The notes below the pieces were generated by a model. It was not told the DNA's origin. It made no database searches and saw nothing but the letters and a program-made list of their open reading frames with translations. This document shows positions 8,092 to 16,923 of a stretch of 44,984 nucleotides of DNA, piece after piece (the stretch's first letter is position 1; each line of letters starts with the position of its first letter). The stretch is from CAVQGF01 sp045807945 (GTDB taxonomy: Bacteria > Acidobacteriota > Terriglobia > Terriglobales > Acidobacteriaceae), in assembly GCA_045807945.1 (NCBI GenBank), contig JBJMGI010000060.1, positions 1 to 44,984 on the forward strand. The letters are read 5' to 3'. The translations under genes and the position numbers were made by a program.

Positions 8092-8108
8092 GCCGCCAGA
8101 TCGGCGGC
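8092..8108 (-). terminator. intrinsic terminator after the receiver unit
   Basis: On the minus strand GCCGCC-GATCT-GGCGGC is followed by TTTTCTT. It lies downstream of the receiver gene (and of the possible 49-codon ORF) and upstream of carbonic anhydrase, so it separates two minus-strand units. Confidence 0.65.
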
Positions 8109-8141
8109 CTGTTCGGAAAAGTGTTGCTCAGGATTGCTGGA

Positions 8142-8291
8142 TCACCCAGCGTCTTCAGAAGGCTCTGGCTCCAGTATGGGCAGAGACCGCGGGTCGAGCA
8201 GGTTTTCGATCAAGGCTATGCAGCTATCCACGAATCCATGCGGTTGCTGGGCCGTGGCTTGGGTCTCTGTCGAGAGGAGGTCGGTTTGCAT
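8142..8291 (-). CDS. possible 49-residue hypothetical protein
   Basis: A minus-strand ATG frame of 49 codons lies between the receiver gene and its terminator. The peptide (starts MQTDLLSTETQ, ends EPEPSEDAG) is acidic and Gln/Glu-rich, with no recognisable domain. No good Shine-Dalgarno is visible. Its place between a gene and that gene's terminator is the main argument for it; it may equally be a long 3' untranslated region. Confidence 0.25.
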   Translation of the reverse strand: MQTDLLSTETQATAQQPHGFVDSCIALIENLLDPRSLPILEPEPSEDAG

Positions 8292-8352
8292 GCTGCGAAC
8301 TCTATCCCGGCTTTCGAGGCTGATGCTAATTACGAAGGTAATCGCCTTGTCT

Positions 8353-8718
8353 TCAGGCGGGTTTGCTCTGTTTGGTCAGCCTACCCAACACTTCCAGCAG
8401 ATGGTCGGGATCGCCTTTGCGGACATACGCGGCAACGAACGGCTTGACGTCGTCGGGCATCCACATCATGTCCGTAAGCAGCAGGATGGGCACGGGCTTG
8501 GAAGCCTTCTTCAACTCTTTGACAACATCCAGCGCCGTCAAAACCCCAAGTTTGTAATCAACGACCGCGAGCTGAAAACGGGTTTTGGGAATTTCTAAAG
8601 TCGCGCCTTTTACCAGCAGCGGGACCGGTGCAAAGCCACCCCCTTCGAGCAGGAGCGAGTAGAGCTTCAGGTGGGAAGCGTCGTCGTCAACTATCAGGAC
8701 GGAACAGGGCTTGCTCAA
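8353..8718 (-). CDS. single-domain response regulator (receiver)
   Basis: The 121-residue protein is a lone receiver domain with its active site intact: acidic cluster DDD (11-13), phospho-acceptor Asp54 in LAVVDYKLG, a Thr in LLLTD (about 82) and Lys in YVRKGD (about 101). It has no output domain, so it would act CheY-like by protein contact. It is transcribed away from the TonB receptor/YfiR/histidine-kinase operon that starts 166 bases to the right. That kinase has no receiver of its own, so this protein is a plausible partner, by inference from position only. Confidence 0.85.
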   Translation of the reverse strand: MSKPCSVLIVDDDASHLKLYSLLLEGGGFAPVPLLVKGATLEIPKTRFQLAVVDYKLGVLTALDVVKELKKASKPVPILLLTDMMWMPDDVKPFVAAYVRKGDPDHLLEVLGRLTKQSKPA

Positions 8719-8884
8719 AGGGACACCAAAGCTCGTTAGCGTGTACTATATCTGACTTCATCGGTGCGGGCATGCGCCAATTAAGTAAACAACCATCTGA
8801 CGGAAGCGAGTCATCGAAAATCCAGAGTACCGGTCCAATTCAGCTTTCCCTGCCCCAACCCTTGGGGTGTGAGAACCACGTGCA

Positions 8885-10879
8885 ATGTTGAGCTTGCGGA
8901 AGACCGCCCATCTCTGCCTGCTTCTTGCGGCCGGCGCGCTCCCCATCGGGGCGGCTGGGCAAACGAGTGCCTCCCCGGGCCAACAAAACACACCCCTAAA
9001 GCAGCTGACGCTGGAGCAGCTTGGCAACATAGAGGTCACCTCGGTCAATAAGCAGCCCGAACAAGTGTGGAACACCGCGGCTGCGATATACGTCATCACG
9101 CAGGCAGACATTGAACGCTCTGGCGCGACCAGCATTGCGGACGCGCTCCGCGTCGCGCCTGGGGTTGAAGTCTCCCGCATCAGCTCCACCACCTGGGCGA
9201 TCGGGATCCGCGGGCTGCAAAGTAACTTTTCTAAATCAGTGCTGGTGTTGATCGATGGCCGCAGCGTCTACACTCCACTTTTCTCCGGCGTTTACTGGGA
9301 CGTACAAGACGTGGTACTTGAGGACGTCGATCGCATCGAAGTGATCCGCGGTCCGGGCGGGATCATCTGGGGACCCAACGCAGTCAACGGCGTCATCAAC
9401 ATCATTACAAAGAATTCTTCGCAGACCCACGGCGTGCTCGCTTCGGCATTGGGCGGCAATGTGGACCGGACCATTGACGAGTTGCGGGTGGGCAGCGGCA
9501 GCGGCAATTTTCATTACCGGGTTTTCGGCAAAGGCTTTATTCGTGCGCACGAATTCCACCAGGATGGCAATGATTTCGACGATTGGCATCAATATCGCGG
9601 TGGTTTTCGTACCGACTACGACCGAGGAAAAGACTCGTTCAGCTTCCAGGGAGATATTTACCGCGGCGATTCACCGCACCTGATCGGCACGGACGTGACC
9701 GATGACACTGTGGATGGCGGAAACTTAAACGCCCAGTGGAACCGGAATTACGGGGGCGGTAACGATTTCCACCTGCAAGCGTATTTCGACCGCACCATCC
9801 GCACCGGGTTGCAACTGGGCGAAACGCGGAACACCTACGATATTGATTTCGTAGATCACTTGCGCGTGGGCTCGCACAATAACCTGAGCCTTGGTGGCGG
9901 CTTGCGTTGGAGCCCGAATCGCTTCATACAGAAGCAGCCTTCGATCGATCTGATCCCGCATGATGAGACTGACCACATCTATACCGGCTTCTTACAGGAT
10001 GAGCTCCATCTTGCCGGAAATAAGCTCTCTCTGATCGGGGGAGTGAAGTTCCAACACAACAACTTCAGCGGCTTCGATATTCAGCCGACCGGCCGCGTGC
10101 TTTGGAACCCCACGCCGCACCAAAGCGTGTGGGCGGCGGTAACAAGGGCTGTGACTACGCCATCCCGCATCGAGGAAGATTTCGTGCTCGACGCAAAATC
10201 GCCGGGTCTAGAGATTCAAGTGTTGGGAAACCCAAACTTCAAATCTGAGGCTCTGGTCGGGTACGAGTTTGGTTACCGTCAACTCTTTTCTAAGTCGTTG
10301 TACGTGGATCTCTCGGCCTTCCACAACCATTACACTGACCTGCAAAGCTTCGGCGCTGCTCAAACCTCGTTGGTCCTGACGCCACCGCCTCATCTGCTGA
10401 TCTCCATCCCTTACAACAACCTGATCAGTGGTAACACCAATGGGATTGAAATCGCGCCGAGCTGGCAGGTGACGCCGTTCTGGATGGTTTCCGGCTCCTA
10501 TTCATATGTCGGATTGGATCTGAAGGCGAGCGGTCCCACATCAGATATCAGTTCTACCGGGACTGTGAGCAAGTACGAAGGTTCAACCCCTCACCAGATG
10601 GTTGAGTTCCGTTCCTACATCGATTTGCCGAAATCTTTCGAATTCGACCAGGTATTCCGCGGAGCTAGCGCATTGCCGGCGCAAAAGGTGGCCGATTATC
10701 AAACCCTTGACCTGCAGGCTGCCTGGACCTTCCGCTCGCAATTGCGTATCGCCGTCGTGGGGCAGAACCTACTGCATGAGCACCACGATGAATGGGGCAC
10801 CGGGGATCCGACCCAGCAGAACATCGGCATCCGTCGCGCCGCGTACCTGAAGATCACCTGGACCAGCAAAGCAAAATGA
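8885..10879 (+). CDS. TonB-dependent outer-membrane receptor
   Basis: The 664-residue protein starts with a signal peptide (about 1-25, CLLLAAGALPIGAAGQ). A plug domain follows (about 45-175: VITQADIERSGATSIADALRVAPGVEV, VLIDGRSVYTPLFSGVYWD, RIEVIRGPGG, NAVNGVINIITK), then a 22-strand-type beta-barrel. Such receptors take up ligands such as siderophores, vitamins or glycans using TonB energy; the ligand cannot be read. The N-terminal LEQLGNIEVTSVNK motif is typical of receptors found beside YfiR/DUF4154 and sensor-kinase genes, as here. It is the first gene of a three-gene operon; the next gene begins 13 bases after its stop. Confidence 0.92.
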   Translation: MLSLRKTAHLCLLLAAGALPIGAAGQTSASPGQQNTPLKQLTLEQLGNIEVTSVNKQPEQVWNTAAAIYVITQADIERSGATSIADALRVAPGVEVSRISSTTWAIGIRGLQSNFSKSVLVLIDGRSVYTPLFSGVYWDVQDVVLEDVDRIEVIRGPGGIIWGPNAVNGVINIITKNSSQTHGVLASALGGNVDRTIDELRVGSGSGNFHYRVFGKGFIRAHEFHQDGNDFDDWHQYRGGFRTDYDRGKDSFSFQGDIYRGDSPHLIGTDVTDDTVDGGNLNAQWNRNYGGGNDFHLQAYFDRTIRTGLQLGETRNTYDIDFVDHLRVGSHNNLSLGGGLRWSPNRFIQKQPSIDLIPHDETDHIYTGFLQDELHLAGNKLSLIGGVKFQHNNFSGFDIQPTGRVLWNPTPHQSVWAAVTRAVTTPSRIEEDFVLDAKSPGLEIQVLGNPNFKSEALVGYEFGYRQLFSKSLYVDLSAFHNHYTDLQSFGAAQTSLVLTPPPHLLISIPYNNLISGNTNGIEIAPSWQVTPFWMVSGSYSYVGLDLKASGPTSDISSTGTVSKYEGSTPHQMVEFRSYIDLPKSFEFDQVFRGASALPAQKVADYQTLDLQAAWTFRSQLRIAVVGQNLLHEHHDEWGTGDPTQQNIGIRRAAYLKITWTSKAK

Positions 10880-10892
10880 TCCCTCTTACTGG

Positions 10893-11459
10893 GTGTTGCA
10901 GGCCTTGAACCACTTAGCGTCATCCCGAAGCACTCGAGCTGCGCTTGCGGTGGCGGTGATTCTCACTTGCCAGCTTCAGCTGGTGGCGCAGTCTCCTTCG
11001 GAGTACGACGTTAAAGCCGCTTATCTTTTCAATTTCGCTAAATTCGTGCAATGGCCGGTAAGCGGCGGGGCCGATTTCAGGATCTGCGTCGTCGGAAGCG
11101 ATCCTTTTGGCGACACCCTCGACAACACCGTGAAAGGTGAAGTAGTGAACGGCAAAAGAGTCGTACTGAAACGAGTGAGCGCGGAATCCGCTTCGGCCTG
11201 CGACATGGCCTTTATTTCCTCGTCGGAACAGAAGAGATTGTCTTCGCTATTACCCGCCCTATCGAAGCAGCACATCTTGACGGTTAGTGATATCCCGCAC
11301 TTCGTCGATAAGGGGGGAATGATCGGGTTCGTGCTCGATTCAGGGCGGGTGCGCTTTGAAGTGAACCAGGCTTGTGCGCAGGATGCGGGGCTCGGCATGA
11401 GCTCGCAGCTTTTGAAGGTTGCTAGCGTCGTTCGGCAGGAACGGGGCGCGCCACGATGA
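10893..11459 (+). CDS. YfiR family (DUF4154) periplasmic protein
   Basis: The 188-residue product starts at GTG 10893 and has a signal peptide (about 14-33, RAALAVAVILTCQLQLVAQ). The YfiR/DUF4154 signature follows: EYDVKAAYLFNFAKFVQWP, FRICVVGSDPFG, and FEVNQACAQDAGLGMSSQLLKVA at the C-terminus. In Pseudomonas YfiR is a periplasmic repressor of the CHASE8-containing cyclase YfiN. Here the downstream partner is a histidine kinase with a similar periplasmic region. Its stop overlaps the kinase start by ATGA, which points to translational coupling. Confidence 0.88.
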   Translation: MLQALNHLASSRSTRAALAVAVILTCQLQLVAQSPSEYDVKAAYLFNFAKFVQWPVSGGADFRICVVGSDPFGDTLDNTVKGEVVNGKRVVLKRVSAESASACDMAFISSSEQKRLSSLLPALSKQHILTVSDIPHFVDKGGMIGFVLDSGRVRFEVNQACAQDAGLGMSSQLLKVASVVRQERGAPR

Positions 11460-12970
11460 TCCTGCGAAACAACTCGATCTCCTCGCGCGTCAGCTGGATG
11501 ATCCTGCTGGTGAGCGGCGGCGCGCTGGTTGTGGCGTGCCTGGCCTTCATCGGTTATGACCGTACTTCGGTACGCGAAGCGATGGTGCGCAACCTCTCGA
11601 CCCAATCGCAGATCATCGGCGCGAACAGCACCTCGGCCATAACCTTCGGCGACCCACAGGCGGCGGAGAGCACCTTGTCTGCCCTGCGAAGCGCGCCCAG
11701 CGTGATCTCCGCAGGGATCGTAACGCCCTCTGGGCAGATGTTTGCGCAATATCGCCGCGACGGCGCCGCGAATGAGGTGGTGGTGCTCCCGAAGATTGAA
11801 GCTTCCGCAAATGAAGCGCACGAGTTTCAACCAGAGGCTCTGCTGCTCGCCCGCAAGATCTACCTGCAAGGCCAGTGGATCGGGACGGTATACATTCGCA
11901 GCGATTACTCGGTGCTGCAGCGCCAGTCAAAGCGCTACATGGGGATAGCAGGAACCGTTCTGTTGCTCTCACTTTTGGCGGCGTGGTTGTTTGCGCTGCC
12001 ACTTCGCCGTTCCCTGACAGAACCGATCGTGGATCTCGCGGCCGCTGCCAAGGGATTCTCTGAAGACCCGCAATCGGGGGTGAGAGCCTCTTCAACGTCC
12101 GACCTTGCAGAGATGTCCGTTCTGGTGAACGCATTCAACAACATGCTCGAGCAGATCAAGGGCCGCGAAGCCGCTCTTAAGGAAGCACAGGCCGGCTTGG
12201 AGCAGAAGGTGGAAGACCGCACCCGCCAGCTGATCGCAACCAACCGCGAGTTGGAAGCTTTTTCGTATTCCGTCTCGCACGATCTTCGCGCTCCATTAGA
12301 AACCATCAACGGATTCTCGTACATGTTCTTGACCGAGTACGGCAAACAGACCGGCAAGGGCGCGGAATACATTCAGCAGATCCAGGAAGCCAGCCGCCGC
12401 ATGGGTGAGTTGATCGAAGACCTCCTGAAACTCTCGCATGCTGCTTCAAGCACCATGCACCACGAATCCGTGGACCTGAGCGAGATGGCTCGGCAGATTG
12501 GGACTCAACTCAGTCGCAAGGAGTCGACGCGCGCGGTTACATTCGTGATTGCCGATCATCTGCGGGCCGTCGGGGATTCGCGGCTGCTGAAGATCGCGCT
12601 CGAAAACCTGTTCCAAAACGCCTGGAAATACACCTCTGCGCACCCCAAGGCGACGATCCAGTTCGGAAGCAAGATGCACAATGGCTTGGAAACTTTCTTC
12701 ATTCGCGACGACGGAGCCGGCTTCGATCCTGGCATGGCTGACCTGCTTTTCAAGCCGTTCCGGCGTCTTCACTCGATGGCGGAGTTTCCCGGGACGGGCG
12801 TGGGACTCGCGACCGTGCAACGGATCCTGCACCGCCACGAGGGCTTCATCTGGGCGGAGGGGCAAGTAGAAAAAGGCGCAACCTTCTACTTCACAATAGG
12901 CACTCGGCGCGTCCCCGATGCAACTGGAACTTCAGCTACATCAATTTGGAAAAAGGCGCAGGGAAGCTGA
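11456..12970 (+). CDS. membrane histidine kinase with CHASE8-like sensor, HAMP, HisKA, HATPase
   Basis: The 504-residue protein has TM1 (about 14-34), a periplasmic region of about 130 residues resembling CHASE8 (SQIIGANSTSAITFGDPQAAESTLSAL), and TM2 (about 162-184). A HAMP linker and a coiled coil lead to HisKA with phospho-acceptor His275 (SYSVSHDLRAPL). The HATPase has N-box ENLFQNAWKYT, G1 DDGAGFD and G2 GTGVGLATV. It lacks a receiver and an output domain. By analogy with the YfiBNR system it should sense the YfiR-like protein encoded just upstream, but signal by phosphorylation rather than c-di-GMP synthesis; that reading is inference. Confidence 0.9.
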   Translation: MILRNNSISSRVSWMILLVSGGALVVACLAFIGYDRTSVREAMVRNLSTQSQIIGANSTSAITFGDPQAAESTLSALRSAPSVISAGIVTPSGQMFAQYRRDGAANEVVVLPKIEASANEAHEFQPEALLLARKIYLQGQWIGTVYIRSDYSVLQRQSKRYMGIAGTVLLLSLLAAWLFALPLRRSLTEPIVDLAAAAKGFSEDPQSGVRASSTSDLAEMSVLVNAFNNMLEQIKGREAALKEAQAGLEQKVEDRTRQLIATNRELEAFSYSVSHDLRAPLETINGFSYMFLTEYGKQTGKGAEYIQQIQEASRRMGELIEDLLKLSHAASSTMHHESVDLSEMARQIGTQLSRKESTRAVTFVIADHLRAVGDSRLLKIALENLFQNAWKYTSAHPKATIQFGSKMHNGLETFFIRDDGAGFDPGMADLLFKPFRRLHSMAEFPGTGVGLATVQRILHRHEGFIWAEGQVEKGATFYFTIGTRRVPDATGTSATSIWKKAQGS

Positions 12971-12981
12971 ACGGCTCAGCG

Positions 12982-13725
12982 CTACTTCCCCACGATGATC
13001 TGCAGTCCGATATACCCCAGGAACTTCGGCTCATGGCCGGTCGAGCCGGGGATGGAGCGGCCGGCCGCAAACAAGAGAATGTAGTGATCGGAAAATGCTT
13101 TGCGTCCCCCGAGCTGGAAGACGCTTTCGTTCTCCGCGAATGTGCGCAGCGGGACGGAATGCAATTCCCCCAGCAACTCCAGGGTTTGGGTCAGCTGATA
13201 TCCGGCGGCCAGTCCCATCGAGAGTTCGTCCATCCCGTGCTGGTGGATGATGTAGCCTCCGTCGGCGTTCAACTCGAATTTGCCGAAACTCTTCGCGATC
13301 TGTAGCGGAAGAAGCAGCTGCGTGCCGCGTTCGACAATCCGCTTGGGTCCCGGGCTGTTGAAGCTGAATTGCGGATACATCGAAAGATCGAAGCTCCGGG
13401 TCTTCTGGTCAACGAAGCGCCACTTGATTCCAAAATTTCCGTCCCCGCCTTCGGCGTGCGTGCCCGTCTCGGAGGTTCGCATCACTAGCGGGATCTCAAA
13501 CTTGAGCTGCGTGTGGTCGGTCGCACCATAGTTGAAGTCGGCCAGAGGCAGCTCGAAATCGGCGAAGTCGCGATGAACCTCCGGCAACACCGCCAGATTG
13601 ATCTCCCAATGCTTGTACTCGGCGGTTCCAGGATCATCAGTCAGCAGCGGGGGACCGCCCTGCGCGTGCGCGGCGATCGCGGCACACACGATGAAGATAA
13701 GAGCGAAGGGTCGATTCATTCGCAT
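12982..13725 (-). CDS. secreted protein, probable outer-membrane beta-barrel
   Basis: The 247-residue product starts with a signal peptide (MRMNRPFALIFIVCAAIAAHAQ) followed by GGPPLLTDDPGTAEYKHWEIN, a common opening of small transporter-like or phenol-pathway-type outer-membrane proteins. The rest alternates hydrophobic and polar residues as barrel strands do. ATG 13725 overlaps the stop of the YVTN gene (TGATG). The frame is open further upstream, but that part lies antiparallel inside the YVTN coding sequence and is not protein-like. Function unknown; it is the third gene of the DinB-YVTN-barrel unit. Confidence 0.75.
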   Translation of the reverse strand: MRMNRPFALIFIVCAAIAAHAQGGPPLLTDDPGTAEYKHWEINLAVLPEVHRDFADFELPLADFNYGATDHTQLKFEIPLVMRTSETGTHAEGGDGNFGIKWRFVDQKTRSFDLSMYPQFSFNSPGPKRIVERGTQLLLPLQIAKSFGKFELNADGGYIIHQHGMDELSMGLAAGYQLTQTLELLGELHSVPLRTFAENESVFQLGGRKAFSDHYILLFAAGRSIPGSTGHEPKFLGYIGLQIIVGK

Positions 13726-14756
13726 CAATGCGCGCCCTGCTCTGATGCGTCGGCAATGGCGTCGTATATCGCGATACGGGCCGCCGGGCGGCCATGCTCT
13801 TCCTGCTCGGGAACGTAAAGCTTGTGCGTCTTCAGATCGATCGCGAGACTGTGCACTTTCTTCTCCACCGGCACGTCGGCGAGCTTGCGGATATGTTGCT
13901 CGGCATCTTCCTTGAAGACGCTGATGTAGCCGCTGTAGCAAGCGACGTAAATACGGTGCAGCCCGGGATCGTACGCGACAACGTCGCCGCCATCGGGCAA
14001 TGGCAGCGACGCGGTCACCTTGTGTGAACCGAGATCGAAGACGGCGAGGAGGTTGTTGTCTTCGCAAACCAGGAAGGCTAGCCGGTGCTCAACGTCAAGT
14101 GCCATGCCGTGGTTGCCGCGACATTCACCAAGAGGATGGCGCCCAACTTCTTTGTCGGTGGCTGGATCGATCTCCGCAACAACATTCTTTTCTTGCAGAT
14201 TAACGAGCACTCGCCGCGATTCGGGATCGTAGCGAACATTTCCTGTTTCACTATCAAAGTGCAGCGTGGTGACGATCTCGTCTTTCGCGACGTCAACCAC
14301 GGCTTCTGCTTTGCCGCGCTCGTCGGAAACATAGATTTTATGGGACGGCGGAGCGTATGCGATGCCGTCTGGCTTGGCTTCAGTCGGGATCTTCTTAATG
14401 ATCTTTAGCGAGGTGAGATCGATCACCCCGATCTTGTTTTCAAACCAGTCGGACGTGTAGACCTTGTTCACGTCCGCCGCGATCTCGACCCCTTCGATGC
14501 CGGGTAGATCGGGAATCGTCTTGATCACCTTGTTCCACTTCAAGTCGATGACGTGGAGTAGTCCGGCGCCGAGATGCGTCGCGAATAGGTGTTGCTTCTC
14601 AGAGTCGACAGTCAGGTAATCGAAACGCTTGCCTTGAGGTCCGGGCACTTCGATGTAGTCCGCAGAGCGGAGCGGCGAGGTTTTCTCCGCTGAGTTCAGG
14701 ATCAGCGCGCTGCTGATCACGATCCCGAGAAGGACGACTTTACGAACTCGCTCCAT
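13725..14756 (-). CDS. YVTN/YncE-type beta-propeller protein
   Basis: The 343-residue protein has an N-terminal hydrophobic segment (about 7-22) and a series of propeller blades. Recurring strand patterns include HLFATHLGAGLLHVIDL, NKVYTSDWFENKIGVIDL, HKIYVSDERGKAEAVVDV, NLLAVFDLGSHKVTASL, HRIYVACYSGYISVF and HKLYVPEQEEHG. Such extracytoplasmic propellers are mostly binding scaffolds, sometimes lactonase-like; no catalytic set is evident. It lies 10 bases after the DinB-like gene and overlaps the barrel gene downstream by one base. Confidence 0.82.
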   Translation of the reverse strand: MERVRKVVLLGIVISSALILNSAEKTSPLRSADYIEVPGPQGKRFDYLTVDSEKQHLFATHLGAGLLHVIDLKWNKVIKTIPDLPGIEGVEIAADVNKVYTSDWFENKIGVIDLTSLKIIKKIPTEAKPDGIAYAPPSHKIYVSDERGKAEAVVDVAKDEIVTTLHFDSETGNVRYDPESRRVLVNLQEKNVVAEIDPATDKEVGRHPLGECRGNHGMALDVEHRLAFLVCEDNNLLAVFDLGSHKVTASLPLPDGGDVVAYDPGLHRIYVACYSGYISVFKEDAEQHIRKLADVPVEKKVHSLAIDLKTHKLYVPEQEEHGRPAARIAIYDAIADASEQGAH

Positions 14757-14766
14757 GCGAAAGCTT

Positions 14767-15306
14767 CTACTCGCTGTGCCCCGCGCACTGCATGACGCCC
14801 ATGAACTTCGTCCATGGCCCGATGGCTTCGCGATATTGGTGCGCCATTACGCGAGAGAGTTGATGCAAGTGGGTGAGATCGTGTGCCGCCCAACTGGCGA
14901 GTAGCTGGGACAGTGTGACTGTGCCAAGCACCTGGTGTGTTCCCTTCCGCGCCAGGTCCTTGGGCTCGAGATTCAGCGCTCGCAACTGACGGATGCTCTC
15001 CGCGCGCAGACGCGCGAATTCATCGAGCAACTCCGCGAGCGACTTTCCTTTGCTCTCGCGCTGCTGAGCAAAGCGGTCAAACTTGTCGAACGGCTTGCTC
15101 TCCCCCGATTCCAAAATGCGCTTCGCGCGCGGGATCCAATCCGTCTTCTCTCCGTGGATGAGGTGCCCAACTATGTCGTACGCGCTCCAGCTTTTCTCGC
15201 CTTCGTTGTGCATCGTCCAATCGTCGGGAAGGTCGCGCAAGAGGTTGTTCAAAACCTTAGGCGTGCGCTCGATGAGTGCAATGGTCTTTTCCAGATCGTG
15301 TGCCAT
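14767..15306 (-). CDS. DinB superfamily protein (DinB_2-like)
   Basis: The 179-residue protein matches the DinB/YfiT four-helix-bundle pattern. His residues are placed as for a divalent metal site: GHLIHGEKTDW (about 47-57) and, near the C-terminus, WAAHDLTHLHQLSRVM. Members include metal-dependent thiol transferases and proteins of unknown function; the substrate is not inferable. AAGGA lies eight bases before the ATG. It leads a minus-strand unit with the YVTN and barrel genes. Confidence 0.83.
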   Translation of the reverse strand: MAHDLEKTIALIERTPKVLNNLLRDLPDDWTMHNEGEKSWSAYDIVGHLIHGEKTDWIPRAKRILESGESKPFDKFDRFAQQRESKGKSLAELLDEFARLRAESIRQLRALNLEPKDLARKGTHQVLGTVTLSQLLASWAAHDLTHLHQLSRVMAHQYREAIGPWTKFMGVMQCAGHSE

Positions 15307-15455
15307 AAGAAAATTCCTTTGCCGAAATTCTACCTAAGGCTCGCGAAATTTATTCGAACCCGAGCCGGCGAGCTACGCACCCCGGCGCCGAAAGCGCCAT
15401 CCTAATGCTTTCCCAGCGAAAGTTCTGAGAGCAAATAAAACATCGAGGAGACACT

Positions 15456-16370
15456 ATGAGTCCCAACACTACCACCAATATCGGAGCGGACCAGCTCATC
15501 GCATTCTTCCGCGACCGCGAAGATGCCTTTCACGCAATCGACGAGCTGCGTAACCAGGGTTTTGATAATAACGAGATCGGGCTAGCTTTTCAGGATGAAG
15601 GCGGCGGGCGTCAGACGTCCGGGGCGCGCTCCGAAGGCGATTCCGGGAAATCGACTTGGCAAAAAATAAAAGATTTCTTCACCGGCAGCGACGAGGAAGA
15701 CGAAAACGACATGGCCTACAGCAGCGGCGAGATGGGCGACGACTCTTATCGTCATTTCAACTTTTCTGACGAGCAATGGCAGTACTATCGCTCGGGTATC
15801 GGCCAGGGTGGCGCTGTTGTGACGGTCCGCTCGTCGGCCAACCGCTTGCAGCAAGCACGCACCATTCTGGGCCGCTACAACGCCGACTTCCGCAACTCAG
15901 GATTCGATCGCAGCGAGTTCGCGTTCAGCGGCACCGGCGACAACTTCGAGAACCAGCGCCTGCAACTCCGGGGCGAGATGCTGCGCACCTATAAGGAGCG
16001 CATCGGCACCGGCGAAGTCCGGCTGCGCAAAGAAGTGGTCAGCGAAAATCGCAACATCAACGTTCCGGTCTCGCGCGAAGAAGTTGTCATCGAGCGGGTC
16101 GGGGCAGACCAGGCCAGCCCGGCTTCGGGGAACATCAGCGATATCGGCGAAGGCCAGGAGATCCGGATTCCGGTGAGCGAAGAGCGCGTGCGAGTGGAGA
16201 AGCAGCCCGTCGTTACGGGCGAGGTCCGCGTCGGTAAGCGCGCCGTGCAGGACACGCAAAATGTCAACGAGACTGTACGCCGCGAAGAAGTACGCGTGGA
16301 AAGAGAAGGTGACGTCAACGTTGCTGACGATGTCGCTCCAACAACCAAGCGGAAGAAACCAGCGGCCTAA
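15456..16370 (+). CDS. DUF2382 (YsnF/AvaK) stress-response protein
   Basis: The 304-residue protein has an N-terminal general-stress-like domain (about 10-45, LIAFFRDREDAFHAIDELRNQGFDNN) and a charged middle with a second conserved patch (QWQYYRSGIGQGGAVVTV). The C-terminal DUF2382 domain (about 170-290) has repeated motifs of the type VRLRKEVVSE, VPVSREEVVIERV, IRIPVSEERVRVEKQPVV and VNETVRREEVRVE. DUF2382 proteins are associated with stress in many bacteria; the mechanism is unknown. GAGGAGA precedes the ATG. A strong terminator follows, so it is probably monocistronic. Confidence 0.85.
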   Translation: MSPNTTTNIGADQLIAFFRDREDAFHAIDELRNQGFDNNEIGLAFQDEGGGRQTSGARSEGDSGKSTWQKIKDFFTGSDEEDENDMAYSSGEMGDDSYRHFNFSDEQWQYYRSGIGQGGAVVTVRSSANRLQQARTILGRYNADFRNSGFDRSEFAFSGTGDNFENQRLQLRGEMLRTYKERIGTGEVRLRKEVVSENRNINVPVSREEVVIERVGADQASPASGNISDIGEGQEIRIPVSEERVRVEKQPVVTGEVRVGKRAVQDTQNVNETVRREEVRVEREGDVNVADDVAPTTKRKKPAA

Positions 16371-16383
16371 TCGGCCAGCAAGC

Positions 16384-16419
16384 AAAATGGGGACCGGAAA
16401 TTCGGTCCCCATTTTTTTT
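16384..16419 (+). terminator. strong intrinsic terminator after the DUF2382 gene
   Basis: AATGGGGACCG and CGGTCCCCATT form an 11-bp stem around GAAATT, followed by eight T. It also lies just past the stop of the convergent Lys-rich gene; on that strand the hairpin is followed only by four T. Confidence 0.88.
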
Positions 16420-16424
16420 GCGAA

Positions 16425-16871
16425 CTAGTCCTGGTCCAAATATTCTTCGGGGACGTCGTCCTCCGGCACTTCGCGCGTTCGCACTTCTTGCTCGTCGGCG
16501 TCGTCGGCCTCTTCGACACCCGAGACCACGCCCGCTTCCAGCGCGTTCCCTTCCTCGAGCAGCTCGTCTACGCTCTCAGAATCGGCGCGCTCCCGGTTGG
16601 AGAGCCCTTGCAGATCGCCGGATTCTCCGCCGGAGGTCACGCGCGCTCGAGCGGATGGGAACGCCGGATTGCCTGATCCTCTGCGTGTTGCTTTTTTCTT
16701 CGCTGCTTTCTTCGGTGCTGCTTTCTTCTTCGCTGATTTCTTCGGCGCTGCTCTCTTTTTGGAAGCTGACTTCTTCGCAGCATTTTTCTTCGGCGACTTT
16801 TTTGGTGACGTGGACCGGTTGCGGGTAGCTTTCTTCGCGGGCTTTTTCTTCGATTTCTTTTTGGCAGCCAT
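16425..16871 (-). CDS. Lys-rich histone H1-like protein with acidic tail
   Basis: The 148-residue protein has two halves. Residues 1-66 are a Lys/Ala/Pro low-complexity tract of KKSAKKKAAPKKAAKKK type, like histone H1 C-terminal tails, which bind DNA non-specifically. Residues 80-148 are acidic with a defined sequence (SVDELLEEGNALEAGVVSGVEEADDADEQEVRTREVPEDDVPEEYLDQD region) that looks like a separate conserved module. A role in nucleoid compaction or a DNA-bridging partner is inferred from composition only. Confidence 0.72.
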   Translation of the reverse strand: MAAKKKSKKKPAKKATRNRSTSPKKSPKKNAAKKSASKKRAAPKKSAKKKAAPKKAAKKKATRRGSGNPAFPSARARVTSGGESGDLQGLSNRERADSESVDELLEEGNALEAGVVSGVEEADDADEQEVRTREVPEDDVPEEYLDQD

Positions 16872-16923
16872 CAGCGCAGTCTACCACTGCAGAAAGCAGA
16901 GCTCGCGGCTGCAAATAGAAATG

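Noticed and set aside
13725..14067. N-terminal extension of the barrel-protein frame to 14067
   Set aside because: The extra 114 residues are Arg-rich and lie within the YVTN gene on the same strand in another frame; the signal peptide begins at 13725.
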